This document shows positions 7,273-13,592 of a DNA stretch of 13,592 bases, piece by piece (position 1 is the first letter of the stretch; each line of letters opens with the position of its first letter). The notes under the pieces were generated by a model. It ran no database searches. It saw only the letters and a list, made by a program, of their open reading frames with translations, and was not told the origin of the DNA. The stretch comes from UBA2259 sp964543485. GTDB lineage: Bacteria; Patescibacteriota; Dojkabacteria; SC72. A program made the translations under genes and the position numbers. The stretch spans positions 1-13,592 of the forward strand of contig CAZIYI010000012.1 in NCBI GenBank assembly GCA_964543485.1, written 5' to 3'.

Positions 7273-7986
7273 ATGAGTATATTTGATTTTCTTTTCCCTA
7301 ATAAAATTCCCACAATATCTTTTGGTGATTTAAGAAAGAAGATAGTTGATTTAAGAAAAGCTAATATATATCCCTTTAGTGAGAATCTCTATCAAGCAAT
7401 ATCTCTACCTGATGATTTCTGGAAAGAGTTAGTAAAAATATTTAAAAGAACAGATAGCGATGGGTTAGAAAGAGCATTCTCAATATTTTGGGCTGATGGA
7501 GATATTGTTTTTAGTGAAGTAAACACTGGCTCTGATAGAATGGTAACAAGTGGAGGTTCAATCCAAGTTAAATACTCCCACCACCCTACTAGAAAGGGAT
7601 ACGCTAGAAAAGAGGTAATATTAGATAACTCTACTATCAAAAGGAAAGACATTTTCTACACCAATGTACCAAAGAGTTTAGAAGTCCAATACCTTTTTAA
7701 TATTCATACACATCCTAAACATGTTACTGAAAGTGGACAGGGGTATTACAATTTTTTCTCAGCTCAAGATATTAAATCTTTAATATCTTCTAAAGCAATA
7801 CTGACTGGGTTAGTAACAGATAAGTTTTGGATTTTAGTTAGAACAAAGAGTACTCCAAGTGATGTCTCATACCTTTTAGACAATCAAGTTACTCCAGAGT
7901 ATTTAGAAGATACACTGCATATCGGTGTATACAAAGCAGAGTTTAACAAAAAAGCATATAGATATTCTTTAGTAGAAAAAACCTAA
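7273..7986 (+). CDS. Protein with a JAMM/MPN-like zinc motif
   Basis: This 237-residue soluble protein has no signal peptide or membrane span. I cannot place it in a named family by sight. Its most telling feature is NIHTHP at 143-148 followed by SAQD at 163-166. H145, H147, S163 and D166 match the H-x-H-P...S-x-x-D zinc signature of JAMM (JAB1/MPN/Mov34) isopeptidases, with E66 or E82 as the upstream catalytic Glu. The spacing between HxHP and SxxD is 14 residues, several more than in the best-known JAMM proteases, with YYNFF just before the Ser. If real, it would hydrolyse peptide or isopeptide bonds using zinc. It starts 18 bases after the DUF2207 stop, so it is probably co-transcribed with lemA and DUF2207. 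Its stop overlaps the convergent yugP stop by four bases. The start lacks a Shine-Dalgarno sequence. Confidence 0.6.
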   Translation: MSIFDFLFPNKIPTISFGDLRKKIVDLRKANIYPFSENLYQAISLPDDFWKELVKIFKRTDSDGLERAFSIFWADGDIVFSEVNTGSDRMVTSGGSIQVKYSHHPTRKGYARKEVILDNSTIKRKDIFYTNVPKSLEVQYLFNIHTHPKHVTESGQGYYNFFSAQDIKSLISSKAILTGLVTDKFWILVRTKSTPSDVSYLLDNQVTPEYLEDTLHIGVYKAEFNKKAYRYSLVEKT

Positions 7987-8654
7987 TTCCTTCTTCTTAC
8001 CCTTGATAAAAAGTATAAAAGATTGAGTAAAGATGTTAATAAGGATGCAACATAGGTAAAACCAGCAGCATTTAATACCGTCTTTGCTTTAGGAATATTC
8101 TCTTCTTCAATTAGATTGTATTTTCTAATAAAAGAGATAGCTCTTTTAGAAGCATCAAACTCTATTGGTACTGTAAGTAATGCGAATAGTGCAGAACTAG
8201 AGAAAAGGATAAGGCCAATATATGTTAATTGTAATAGATTAAGTGCAAAACCAACCGCAATTAATATATATCCTAAGTTACTTCCAATATTAACAATAGG
8301 TACTAAACCATTTCTTAGGTTAAAAAGTATAGATTTAGAATATTTCTGTGCTACATGTCCTAATTCATGAGCACTTACAGCGATATCGGCAACAGAAGAA
8401 TTTTTAGCAGACGTTGATAGTGTAACAGTATTATTTCTTGGGTCAAAATGATCAGAAAGAGACCTACCTGAAATATTTAAACCAATTTGAAACTGTTCTC
8501 CCTCTATTATCTTTTCAGCTGCCTGCTCTCCTGTCAATTTCGTTCTGGGCACTATCTTAGACATTCTTGAATATGATGAAGAGATCCATATCTGAGATAT
8601 TGTAACTAAAAGTATTGCAGGTATTGTATATATTAAATATGAATCTAAATACAT
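7983..8654 (-). CDS. yugP: YugP-type integral membrane zinc metallopeptidase
   Basis: The 223 residues match the Zn_peptidase_2 (YugP) family in length and layout. An N-terminal membrane helix lies at about 5-25. A short soluble stretch carries the family's SDHFDPRNNTVTLS segment (67-80), and the gluzincin motif HELGH lies at 96-100. Hydrophobic segments follow at 118-163, the probable third zinc ligand is E165 in PIEFDAS, and a last hydrophobic stretch covers 200-217, ending in a basic RVRRRN tail. The catalytic set is intact. Members of this family are assumed to be membrane-bound proteases; no substrate is known to me. The gene follows the small membrane protein gene by five bases, so the two form an operon. 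The 3' end overlaps the JAMM-like gene in the opposite direction by four bases, leaving no space for a terminator hairpin. Confidence 0.92.
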   Translation of the reverse strand: MYLDSYLIYTIPAILLVTISQIWISSSYSRMSKIVPRTKLTGEQAAEKIIEGEQFQIGLNISGRSLSDHFDPRNNTVTLSTSAKNSSVADIAVSAHELGHVAQKYSKSILFNLRNGLVPIVNIGSNLGYILIAVGFALNLLQLTYIGLILFSSSALFALLTVPIEFDASKRAISFIRKYNLIEEENIPKAKTVLNAAGFTYVASLLTSLLNLLYFLSRVRRRN

Positions 8655-8659
8655 AGTGA

Positions 8660-9166
8660 TTAAACTTTTTTAGATAATTGATAGATAGAGAAACCTAAAA
8701 CAACTCCAATAGAGGCAGTGATAAATTGAATATAGCTAGAAGTAATAAATATTGATGGTAATCCAATCACTTTGTTCATTACTAAATATGCAATTACAAG
8801 AAAACCACACTTAAAAAGTATTCCTAATATATAAGACCAGATTTTCTTTTTTGAAACAAAGTAAGAGAGTATGAAGTTAGAGGTAATGATAAAGGGAAGA
8901 ATATATATTAAAAAGTATGTAGCACCATTAAATAAAATACCAGTCATTGTAGCAGTAATAGAGGGTAAGAGTAGTATAGGTAATGTTTTCTTTAATCCAA
9001 AGGTTAGTGTCGAATATACAATTAAAAAGTTAACAACAGAGCCAACTAATAATTGCGGTTTTCCAATAATTAGGGGTACTAGTATAGACAGGGAGTACAG
9101 TGAGTAAAGGACTAATTTTTCGAAATTAAGATTTAAGATAAATGTTTTTTCTTTTTGTAATATCAT
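8660..9166 (-). CDS. Small integral membrane protein, divergent from the H-cluster gene
   Basis: This 168-residue protein has five or so membrane spans (about 18-35, 41-56, 60-78, 83-104, 109-130, with a last at 143-163). Recognisable points are KPQLLVGSVVN at 36-46, a PS pair at 68-69 and a PFIITSN segment at 91-97. From memory these resemble a family of small membrane proteins that automatic pipelines label 'iron hydrogenase', although they contain no cluster-binding motif. The architecture also recalls substrate-binding (S) components of ECF transporters. I cannot verify either. It is divergent, 97 bases away, from a gene with a real H-cluster domain, which suggests the label reflects genomic association. 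It is the first gene of an operon with yugP. A -10 TATACT lies five bases before the ATG, so the mRNA may be leaderless. Confidence 0.75.
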   Translation of the reverse strand: MILQKEKTFILNLNFEKLVLYSLYSLSILVPLIIGKPQLLVGSVVNFLIVYSTLTFGLKKTLPILLLPSITATMTGILFNGATYFLIYILPFIITSNFILSYFVSKKKIWSYILGILFKCGFLVIAYLVMNKVIGLPSIFITSSYIQFITASIGVVLGFSIYQLSKKV

Positions 9167-9171
9167 AATTA

Positions 9172-9177
9172 AGTATA
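9172..9177 (-). promoter_or_regulatory. -10 element immediately before the small membrane protein start
   Basis: On the minus strand TATACT is followed by five bases and then the ATG at 9166. The expected start site falls on the start codon itself, which would make the transcript leaderless. The -35 region (ATGTAT, 17 bases further) is weak. The rest of the 97-base gap to 9264 is A/T-rich; a convincing promoter for the H-cluster gene was not found, although TTGAGC at 9225-9230 could be a -35. Confidence 0.5.
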
Positions 9178-9263
9178 ATATATTTGAAATAATTATACAT
9201 ACATTCTATCATTTATAAAAAGATTTGAGCTAGAAAAGAATATTAAAATTTAAAAAACAAAAA

Positions 9264-10103
9264 ATGGAATTTAAAAAAGATAAAAAATATTTATGTATGT
9301 TAGCACCCTCCTTTGTTTCAATGTATGAATATCCAGAGATAATATATAGAATTAGAGCACTTGGCTTTGATAAAGTTGTAGAGGTAACCTTTGGTGCTAA
9401 GATGACTAATCTTAACTACTATGAAATTCTTAAAGAACAAAAAGATAGGACTTGGATTGCTTCTCCATGCCCTACTTTAGTAAATATGATTAAAGGAAAG
9501 TATCCTCACTTAATTCCTAATCTTGTACCCGTACACTCTCCAATGGGTAGTATGGCACTAATTGTTAAGAAACATTTTCCAGGATATGAGGTTGTATTTA
9601 TAGGACCATGTTTAACAAAGAAAATGGAAGCTAAAGAGTTGGGTACTGTAGATGAAGTATTAACCTTTACAGAGTTAGATGAACTTTTTAAAAAGCATAA
9701 TATTCCTGAAAAGATTACAGAATCTAAATATCAGATTACATTTGATAAACTGTATAACGATTACACTAAGGTATATCCTCTATCAGGTGGCCTATCTGAA
9801 ACACTTCAGTACAACGATATATTAAAAAAGAGTGATATATTAGTTGCTGATGGAATGAAAAACATTATTAAAATTTTAGACGGATTTAAAGATGGATATT
9901 ACAAGAAGTATAAATTTTTGGATATACTCTCCTGCGAAGGTGGATGTATAAATGGACCGTGTATAAATTATAAATTTCCAATTAAAGAAAGAATCAAAAG
10001 GGTTAAGAAGTACAAAGATTACGCATCTAGATATGAAAGAGATTTAGGAAGAACAGGAAGAAAGATAGATGCTAAAGGAATAGATTTTAGTAGAAAATTC
10101 TAA
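9264..10103 (+). CDS. Stand-alone [FeFe]-hydrogenase H-cluster domain protein
   Basis: The 279 residues correspond to the large-subunit C-terminal (H-cluster) domain of [FeFe] hydrogenases, without the ferredoxin-like N-terminal domains. The three cluster signatures are ASPCP (66-70), IGPCLTKKMEA (113-123) and SCEGGCINGPC (223-233). C69, C116, C224 and C228 correspond to the four cluster ligands of Clostridium HydA. The Cys that precedes the first ligand in the standard TSCCP motif, and relays protons, is Pro here. The Met of MPC is Gly, and the GGGQP end is replaced by GPC with an extra C233. These changes are typical of non-canonical or sensory group members rather than H2-evolving enzymes. 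A basic tail (239-279) follows. It is probably cytoplasmic and co-transcribed with the deaminase gene 19 bases downstream. Maturation genes hydE, hydF and hydG are not in the window. Confidence 0.85.
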   Translation: MEFKKDKKYLCMLAPSFVSMYEYPEIIYRIRALGFDKVVEVTFGAKMTNLNYYEILKEQKDRTWIASPCPTLVNMIKGKYPHLIPNLVPVHSPMGSMALIVKKHFPGYEVVFIGPCLTKKMEAKELGTVDEVLTFTELDELFKKHNIPEKITESKYQITFDKLYNDYTKVYPLSGGLSETLQYNDILKKSDILVADGMKNIIKILDGFKDGYYKKYKFLDILSCEGGCINGPCINYKFPIKERIKRVKKYKDYASRYERDLGRTGRKIDAKGIDFSRKF

Positions 10104-10122
10104 ATTAATATTTACATAACTT

Positions 10123-10563
10123 ATGAATATGTACATGGAAGAAGCTATACAACAAGCTCGTAAAGGTATGAAAAAAGGTCATGGAGGACCTTTTGGTGCT
10201 GTTTTAGTATATCAAGGTAAAATCATTGCATCTGATCATAACAGAGTAATTAAAAACCATGATGCTACATGTCATGCAGAGATTCTTGTAATTAAAAAAG
10301 CTAGTAAAAAATTTAAAGAGTTTGATCTATCAAATTGTGAAATATATACCACTGGTAAACCTTGTAAAATGTGTGAAGGAGCTATTAATTGGGCAAAGAT
10401 AAAGAAAGTATATTATGGGAATAGCTATAAAGATGCTATGAATATGGGTTTTGATGATGAAAAGGGTAATAACCAAGATATTGTTTATGAAAGAATAGAA
10501 AGTACTCAAACAGGAAAGCTAATTGAGGAGTGGAACGCTTTCAATAAAAAGAAGACATATTAA
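10123..10563 (+). CDS. guaD: Nucleoside/base deaminase, guanine deaminase (GuaD)-like
   Basis: This is a 146-residue zinc deaminase of the cytidine deaminase superfamily. The zinc site is H51-A-E53 and PCKMC at 80-84 (C81, C84), and E53 is the catalytic acid/base. Substrate-loop features match Bacillus subtilis guanine deaminase: GGPFGA at 21-26, and GFDD at 109-112, whose second Asp corresponds to the proton shuttle D114. It also shares a C-terminus ending W, F, KK and Y at similar spacing. That favours guanine to xanthine plus ammonia over the tRNA adenosine deaminase TadA, which lacks GFDD. It would serve purine salvage or catabolism in the cytoplasm. The start could be any of Met1, Met3 or Met5; Met1 lies four bases after TACATA and there is no ribosome-binding site. 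Its stop overlaps the convergent acyl-CoA synthetase stop by four bases. Confidence 0.85.
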   Translation: MNMYMEEAIQQARKGMKKGHGGPFGAVLVYQGKIIASDHNRVIKNHDATCHAEILVIKKASKKFKEFDLSNCEIYTTGKPCKMCEGAINWAKIKKVYYGNSYKDAMNMGFDDEKGNNQDIVYERIESTQTGKLIEEWNAFNKKKTY

Positions 10564-12665
10564 TTTCTAATATACACTTTTAAATCTACTGCTACTGCCT
10601 GTGTTTCTGTTAAAATTACTGGATTCATATCTATACTGTATATCTGTGGGTATGTAACTAACATTCTTTGTACCTTATCAATCATTTCAATTAACTTCTC
10701 TTTTGCTAAAGCGGGTTTCCCCCTATATCCATCAATAATGGTTACAGCTTTTGTACTGTTAAGCTTTTTTATAATATTCTTTACTGTTTCAGGTACTAGA
10801 ATATGTTGTATATCTTTATATACTTCCGTATATATACCACCTTGGCCTATCGCTATTAAATGACCGAATCCTAATCCATCTTTTTGATATATATCGATAC
10901 CTCCCTCTCTATTTGCCCCAATAAAGAATTCTAATTTTGGTTCTACCATTTCTTGTATTAGAATTTCAGGGGATTTCTTACCTGTTGTTTTTTTAATATT
11001 TAATGTTAAAGCTTCAAACTTTTCTTGAAACTCTGAAATAGTTCTAATATCAACAAATACACCCTTAAAATCAGTTTTATGTGTTAAATCCTTTGAGGTG
11101 GCTTTAATAACAATGGGAAAGTTTTTACTTGCAAATGTTATTGCCTCATCTATATTTGCTGTAATTAACTGTTTAGGAAGCTGTATACCACACTCTTTAG
11201 CAATCTTTTCTGTAATATCATCTGGTAAAACAGTTACATCATCTTTTAAATATTCATTTACAGCTTTTTTATATCTTCCTTTCAACTGTAAATCGGATAT
11301 TTTTCTAATACCTCCCTCTCTATCTTGCATCTCATAATCTGTTATCTTACTAATTAATCTAACACTATCTTCAATATTGTTAGATACATACATTCCATAG
11401 GCACGAAGTATTTTATTCCCATCACTAATATCACTACCACCTAAAAAGCATGAAAATATTGGCTTAGAGGTTTGTTTCTGTATCTCTACAATACTTTTAG
11501 CAACACCAGATATATCAGTTACTAATTGGGGAGTAAGTATTACCACAAGAGAATGAACAGATACATCATCTAAGAGAGTTTTAATTGTATATTCATATCT
11601 ATCAAGTAAAGCGTCGCCTAATATATCTACTGGATTATTAATATTCGATTGTAAAGGTAAGAATTTTGCTAACTTGTCTTTAGTCTTTTCTCCTATCTCT
11701 GCTAATTCTAAACCAAATAGCTCTACAAAATCAGTTGTCATAATGCCTGGACCACCAGCGTTTGTTACAATACCTACACCCCTTCCCTTTGGAAACTTTT
11801 TTCCAGAAACAACCTTAATCATATCGAATAGCTCTTCAGAACTTTCTACTTTTATTAAATTTGCCTTCTTAATTGCTGTAAGTGTTGTATCGTAAGAGGT
11901 GGCTAGAGAACCAGTATGAGAAGATATTGCTTCTTTTGCCTTTACAGAGCTTCCAGGGGCTATAATAATCATGGGCTTAGTACTTCTGTTTGCTATCTCA
12001 ATAAAGTCTTTACCATCTGTAAACTCTTCAAGATATATTGCGATAGACTCTGTATCTGTATCTTTTTGAAGATACTCAATTAACTCATTCTCATTAATAT
12101 CTGCCTTGTTACCAATAGATATAACTTTAGAAAAACCAATACTATCTCTAATAGCTAAATCTAATATAGCTGTACAAAAAGCACCAGATTGTGAAATAAA
12201 AGCAGTAGATCCCTTTCCTGGATTTTTTCTAGCAAAGGAAAGATTTAAGTTAATACTATTATTAATTATTCCTAATGTATTAGGACCAATTAACCTAATA
12301 TCTGCTTTCTTTAATTTATTAGCAATCTCTTGCTCTAATGCTTTACCCTCTGGACCTATTTCTTTAAATCCTGATGATATTATTATTACACCACTAACTT
12401 TCTTTTCAATACAATCATCTACAATGCTTTCAACAAATTGAGATGGGATAACTATACATACTAAATCAATACTACCCCCAATACTAAGTAGATCTGGATA
12501 ACATGTATTACCCTCTATCTCTTTATACTTAGGATTAACAGGATATACCTTTCCAGTATACCCTCCCTCTAATATATTGTTGTATATTACGGTACCTATC
12601 TTATTTTTTTCTTCTGAAACCCCTACTACAGCAATACTTTTAGGAAAAAGAATGTTCTCTTTCAT
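10560..12665 (-). CDS. ADP-forming acyl-CoA (acetate-CoA) synthetase, fused alpha-beta
   Basis: The 701-residue single chain carries both halves of the nucleoside-diphosphate-forming acyl-CoA synthetase. It runs acyl-CoA + ADP + Pi to acid + CoA + ATP, a one-step ATP-yielding route known in archaea and some anaerobic eukaryotes and bacteria. Residues 6-135 are the CoA-binding Rossmann domain (SIAVVGVS). Residues 150-440 are the ligase domains with phospho-acceptor H250 in SSHTGS and an acidic E213/E214 nearby. Residues 475-701 are an ATP-grasp domain with K521 in VIKATS, a second phospho-relay histidine H529 in THKTD, GQGGIYTE at 607-614, GYRGKPA at 646-652 and DMNPV at 679-683. All catalytic residues are present. 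It starts one base after the oxidoreductase beta-subunit stop, so translation is coupled and the acyl-CoA made upstream is its likely substrate. Exact acyl preference is unknown. Confidence 0.93.
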   Translation of the reverse strand: MKENILFPKSIAVVGVSEEKNKIGTVIYNNILEGGYTGKVYPVNPKYKEIEGNTCYPDLLSIGGSIDLVCIVIPSQFVESIVDDCIEKKVSGVIIISSGFKEIGPEGKALEQEIANKLKKADIRLIGPNTLGIINNSINLNLSFARKNPGKGSTAFISQSGAFCTAILDLAIRDSIGFSKVISIGNKADINENELIEYLQKDTDTESIAIYLEEFTDGKDFIEIANRSTKPMIIIAPGSSVKAKEAISSHTGSLATSYDTTLTAIKKANLIKVESSEELFDMIKVVSGKKFPKGRGVGIVTNAGGPGIMTTDFVELFGLELAEIGEKTKDKLAKFLPLQSNINNPVDILGDALLDRYEYTIKTLLDDVSVHSLVVILTPQLVTDISGVAKSIVEIQKQTSKPIFSCFLGGSDISDGNKILRAYGMYVSNNIEDSVRLISKITDYEMQDREGGIRKISDLQLKGRYKKAVNEYLKDDVTVLPDDITEKIAKECGIQLPKQLITANIDEAITFASKNFPIVIKATSKDLTHKTDFKGVFVDIRTISEFQEKFEALTLNIKKTTGKKSPEILIQEMVEPKLEFFIGANREGGIDIYQKDGLGFGHLIAIGQGGIYTEVYKDIQHILVPETVKNIIKKLNSTKAVTIIDGYRGKPALAKEKLIEMIDKVQRMLVTYPQIYSIDMNPVILTETQAVAVDLKVYIRN

Positions 12666-12666
12666 T

Positions 12667-13521
12667 TTATTGTAAATTATCTAATATATTCGATATATTG
12701 TAACTTTTAACCTCATTAACTAACTCTGTACTTTTACCCTTTCTATTTTTCAAATTTGAGTAGTAATCTTTCATCTCTTTGTTTCTATATATCACCCCAG
12801 TATATATCTTTTTCGTATCTTTTACCTTATTTTTAGCTAAATCAATATTATCTGTTTCTTCTACTTTAGAAATTTTATTTTTTAAATTCTTTAAACTATT
12901 CTCTGCGTTGTATGTAGGACATACCTGTATAATTTCAATTACACTAAAGCCCTTATGCTTAATTCCTGATTTAATAATTTCGGTTAATTGATGTGGATCT
13001 GCGGAGTAACCTCTCGCATAGAAAGAAGGGTTTAAGCTCAGTACTAACTCTCCAATATTAATATCTCCCTCAGTTTTACCATTAGGAAAACCGTACATAT
13101 CTTTACCCTTTTTAGTTGTTGATGTAATTTGACCAGTAGTAAGTGCAAAGTTCTCATTGTTATGAATGAGTACAGTAATATCATAGTTAGAACGAATACC
13201 GTGTATTAAATGATCTATACCCTCATGTAAACACCCACCATCTCCAATATCTGCAATTACAGTCATATCCCTATTCGCAATATGACATCCAACTGCAAAA
13301 GGAATAGCTCTTCCATGTAATCCTTTTACTCTAAATCCCTCTATCTTGTCTCCACCGTTTCCATTACAACCAATATCAAAAGAGATAACTACATCACTTG
13401 GATGTTTACCTAAATTAACAAGCGCCTGTTTAAGTGCAATATGAATATTAAAATTCCCACATCCTGGACACCAGGTAGGTTTTGCATCTGTATTGTAATC
13501 TGTAATATCTACTTTTTTCAT
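12667..13521 (-). CDS. 2-oxoacid:ferredoxin oxidoreductase, beta subunit (TPP-binding)
   Basis: This 284-residue protein has the hallmarks of PorB/KorB-type beta subunits. These carry thiamine diphosphate and one [4Fe-4S] cluster and, with the alpha subunit, convert a 2-oxoacid plus CoA to acyl-CoA, CO2 and reduced ferredoxin. TWCPGCGN (16-23) supplies cluster ligands C18 and C21, with C52 and C201 as the third and fourth. GLHGRA is at 67-72, and the thiamine motif runs from GDG (93-95) to NN (121-122), with the conserved TTGQ at 128-131. A Lys/Asn-rich C-terminal extension (205-284) is less conserved. The ATG overlaps the alpha-subunit TGA stop by four bases (ATGA), and the acyl-CoA synthetase gene follows one base after the stop. 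Pyruvate is the most economical substrate guess, but 2-oxoglutarate or branched-chain oxoacids cannot be excluded. Confidence 0.93.
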   Translation of the reverse strand: MKKVDITDYNTDAKPTWCPGCGNFNIHIALKQALVNLGKHPSDVVISFDIGCNGNGGDKIEGFRVKGLHGRAIPFAVGCHIANRDMTVIADIGDGGCLHEGIDHLIHGIRSNYDITVLIHNNENFALTTGQITSTTKKGKDMYGFPNGKTEGDINIGELVLSLNPSFYARGYSADPHQLTEIIKSGIKHKGFSVIEIIQVCPTYNAENSLKNLKNKISKVEETDNIDLAKNKVKDTKKIYTGVIYRNKEMKDYYSNLKNRKGKSTELVNEVKSYNISNILDNLQ

Positions 13522-13592
13522 TTTCTTAAATACTCTAATATATCATCTACAAAAAATGGTCTACCATCATATTTATTCAGTGTATTTGATAT
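13518..13592 (-). CDS. 2-oxoacid:ferredoxin oxidoreductase, alpha subunit, C-terminal tip (partial)
   Basis: An open frame enters from the right edge and gives 24 residues ending in TGA at 13518-13520. It contains KYDGRPF and ends DDILEYLRK, which fits the C-terminus of KorA/PorA-type alpha subunits, where a GRPF-like motif precedes a final helix. Its TGA overlaps the beta-subunit ATG by four bases, the usual arrangement for alpha-beta pairs translated together. The 5' part, including any fused gamma domain, lies outside the window, so the subunit type cannot be decided. The TGA stop also shows that UGA terminates translation in this genome. Confidence 0.8.
   Translation of the reverse strand: MSNTLNKYDGRPFFVDDILEYLRK

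Noticed and set aside
8116..8370. Open frame of 84 codons on the plus strand inside yugP
   Set aside because: It lies antisense to a gene with clear catalytic motifs and its own translation resembles nothing; it is a shadow frame.
12106..12441. Open frame of 111 codons on the plus strand inside the acyl-CoA synthetase gene
   Set aside because: It is antisense to the conserved CoA-binding domain and has no recognisable features.
1..13592. Recoded UGA (Gly or Trp), as in some CPR lineages or mycoplasmas
   Set aside because: The oxidoreductase alpha subunit ends at TGA exactly at an ATGA overlap, and all Trp and Gly codons in the genes are the standard ones.
1..13592. Mobile element, CRISPR array or toxin-antitoxin/defence island
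   Set aside because: No transposase, integrase, direct or inverted repeat pair, spacer array or paired small genes were seen on either strand.

Overview
This window comes from a compact, AT-rich (roughly 30% GC by eye) bacterial genome. It holds one tRNA gene and 14 protein genes, the last of which is cut by the right edge. UGA is read as stop: the 2-oxoacid oxidoreductase alpha subunit ends in TGA overlapping the next ATG, which argues against the recoded Gracilibacteria/Absconditabacteria and mycoplasmas. The gene mix (fused ADP-forming acyl-CoA synthetase, ferredoxin-dependent oxoacid oxidoreductase, small LemA and DUF2207 genes, cytochrome b5-like protein, M16 and YugP peptidases), the very short intergenic spaces and the lack of any Shine-Dalgarno sequence suggest an anaerobic, fermentative member of the Candidate Phyla Radiation (Patescibacteria). 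That placement is an inference; no phylogenetic marker is present.

Layout. Bases 1-1506 (minus): tRNA-His(GUG) and an M16 zinc peptidase. Bases 1516-7986 (plus): an AlkD-like DNA glycosylase, a one-piece ABC exporter with its own promoter, a cytochrome b5-like membrane protein, lemA with its own promoter, a DUF2207 membrane protein with a polyglycine tail, and a protein with a JAMM/MPN-like zinc motif. Bases 7983-9166 (minus): YugP-type membrane zinc peptidase preceded by a small integral membrane protein. Bases 9264-10563 (plus): a stand-alone [FeFe]-hydrogenase H-cluster domain and a GuaD-like deaminase. Bases 10560-13592 (minus): the 3' tip of an oxoacid:ferredoxin oxidoreductase alpha subunit, its beta subunit, and a 701-residue ADP-forming acyl-CoA synthetase, tightly coupled.

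How the genes may work together. The right-hand operon would oxidise a 2-oxoacid (pyruvate or similar) to acyl-CoA with reduced ferredoxin, then make ATP from the acyl-CoA. The nearby H-cluster protein is a candidate for sensing or handling the resulting redox state. It keeps the four cluster-ligand cysteines but lacks ferredoxin domains and the usual proton-relay cysteine, so ordinary H2 evolution is doubtful. The centre of the window (cytochrome b5-like protein, LemA, DUF2207, JAMM-like protein, YugP) looks like cell-envelope biology.

No intergenic gap exceeds 100 bases. I saw no insertion sequence, CRISPR array, riboswitch, convincing intrinsic terminator or attachment site. Both convergent gene pairs overlap by four bases at their stop codons.
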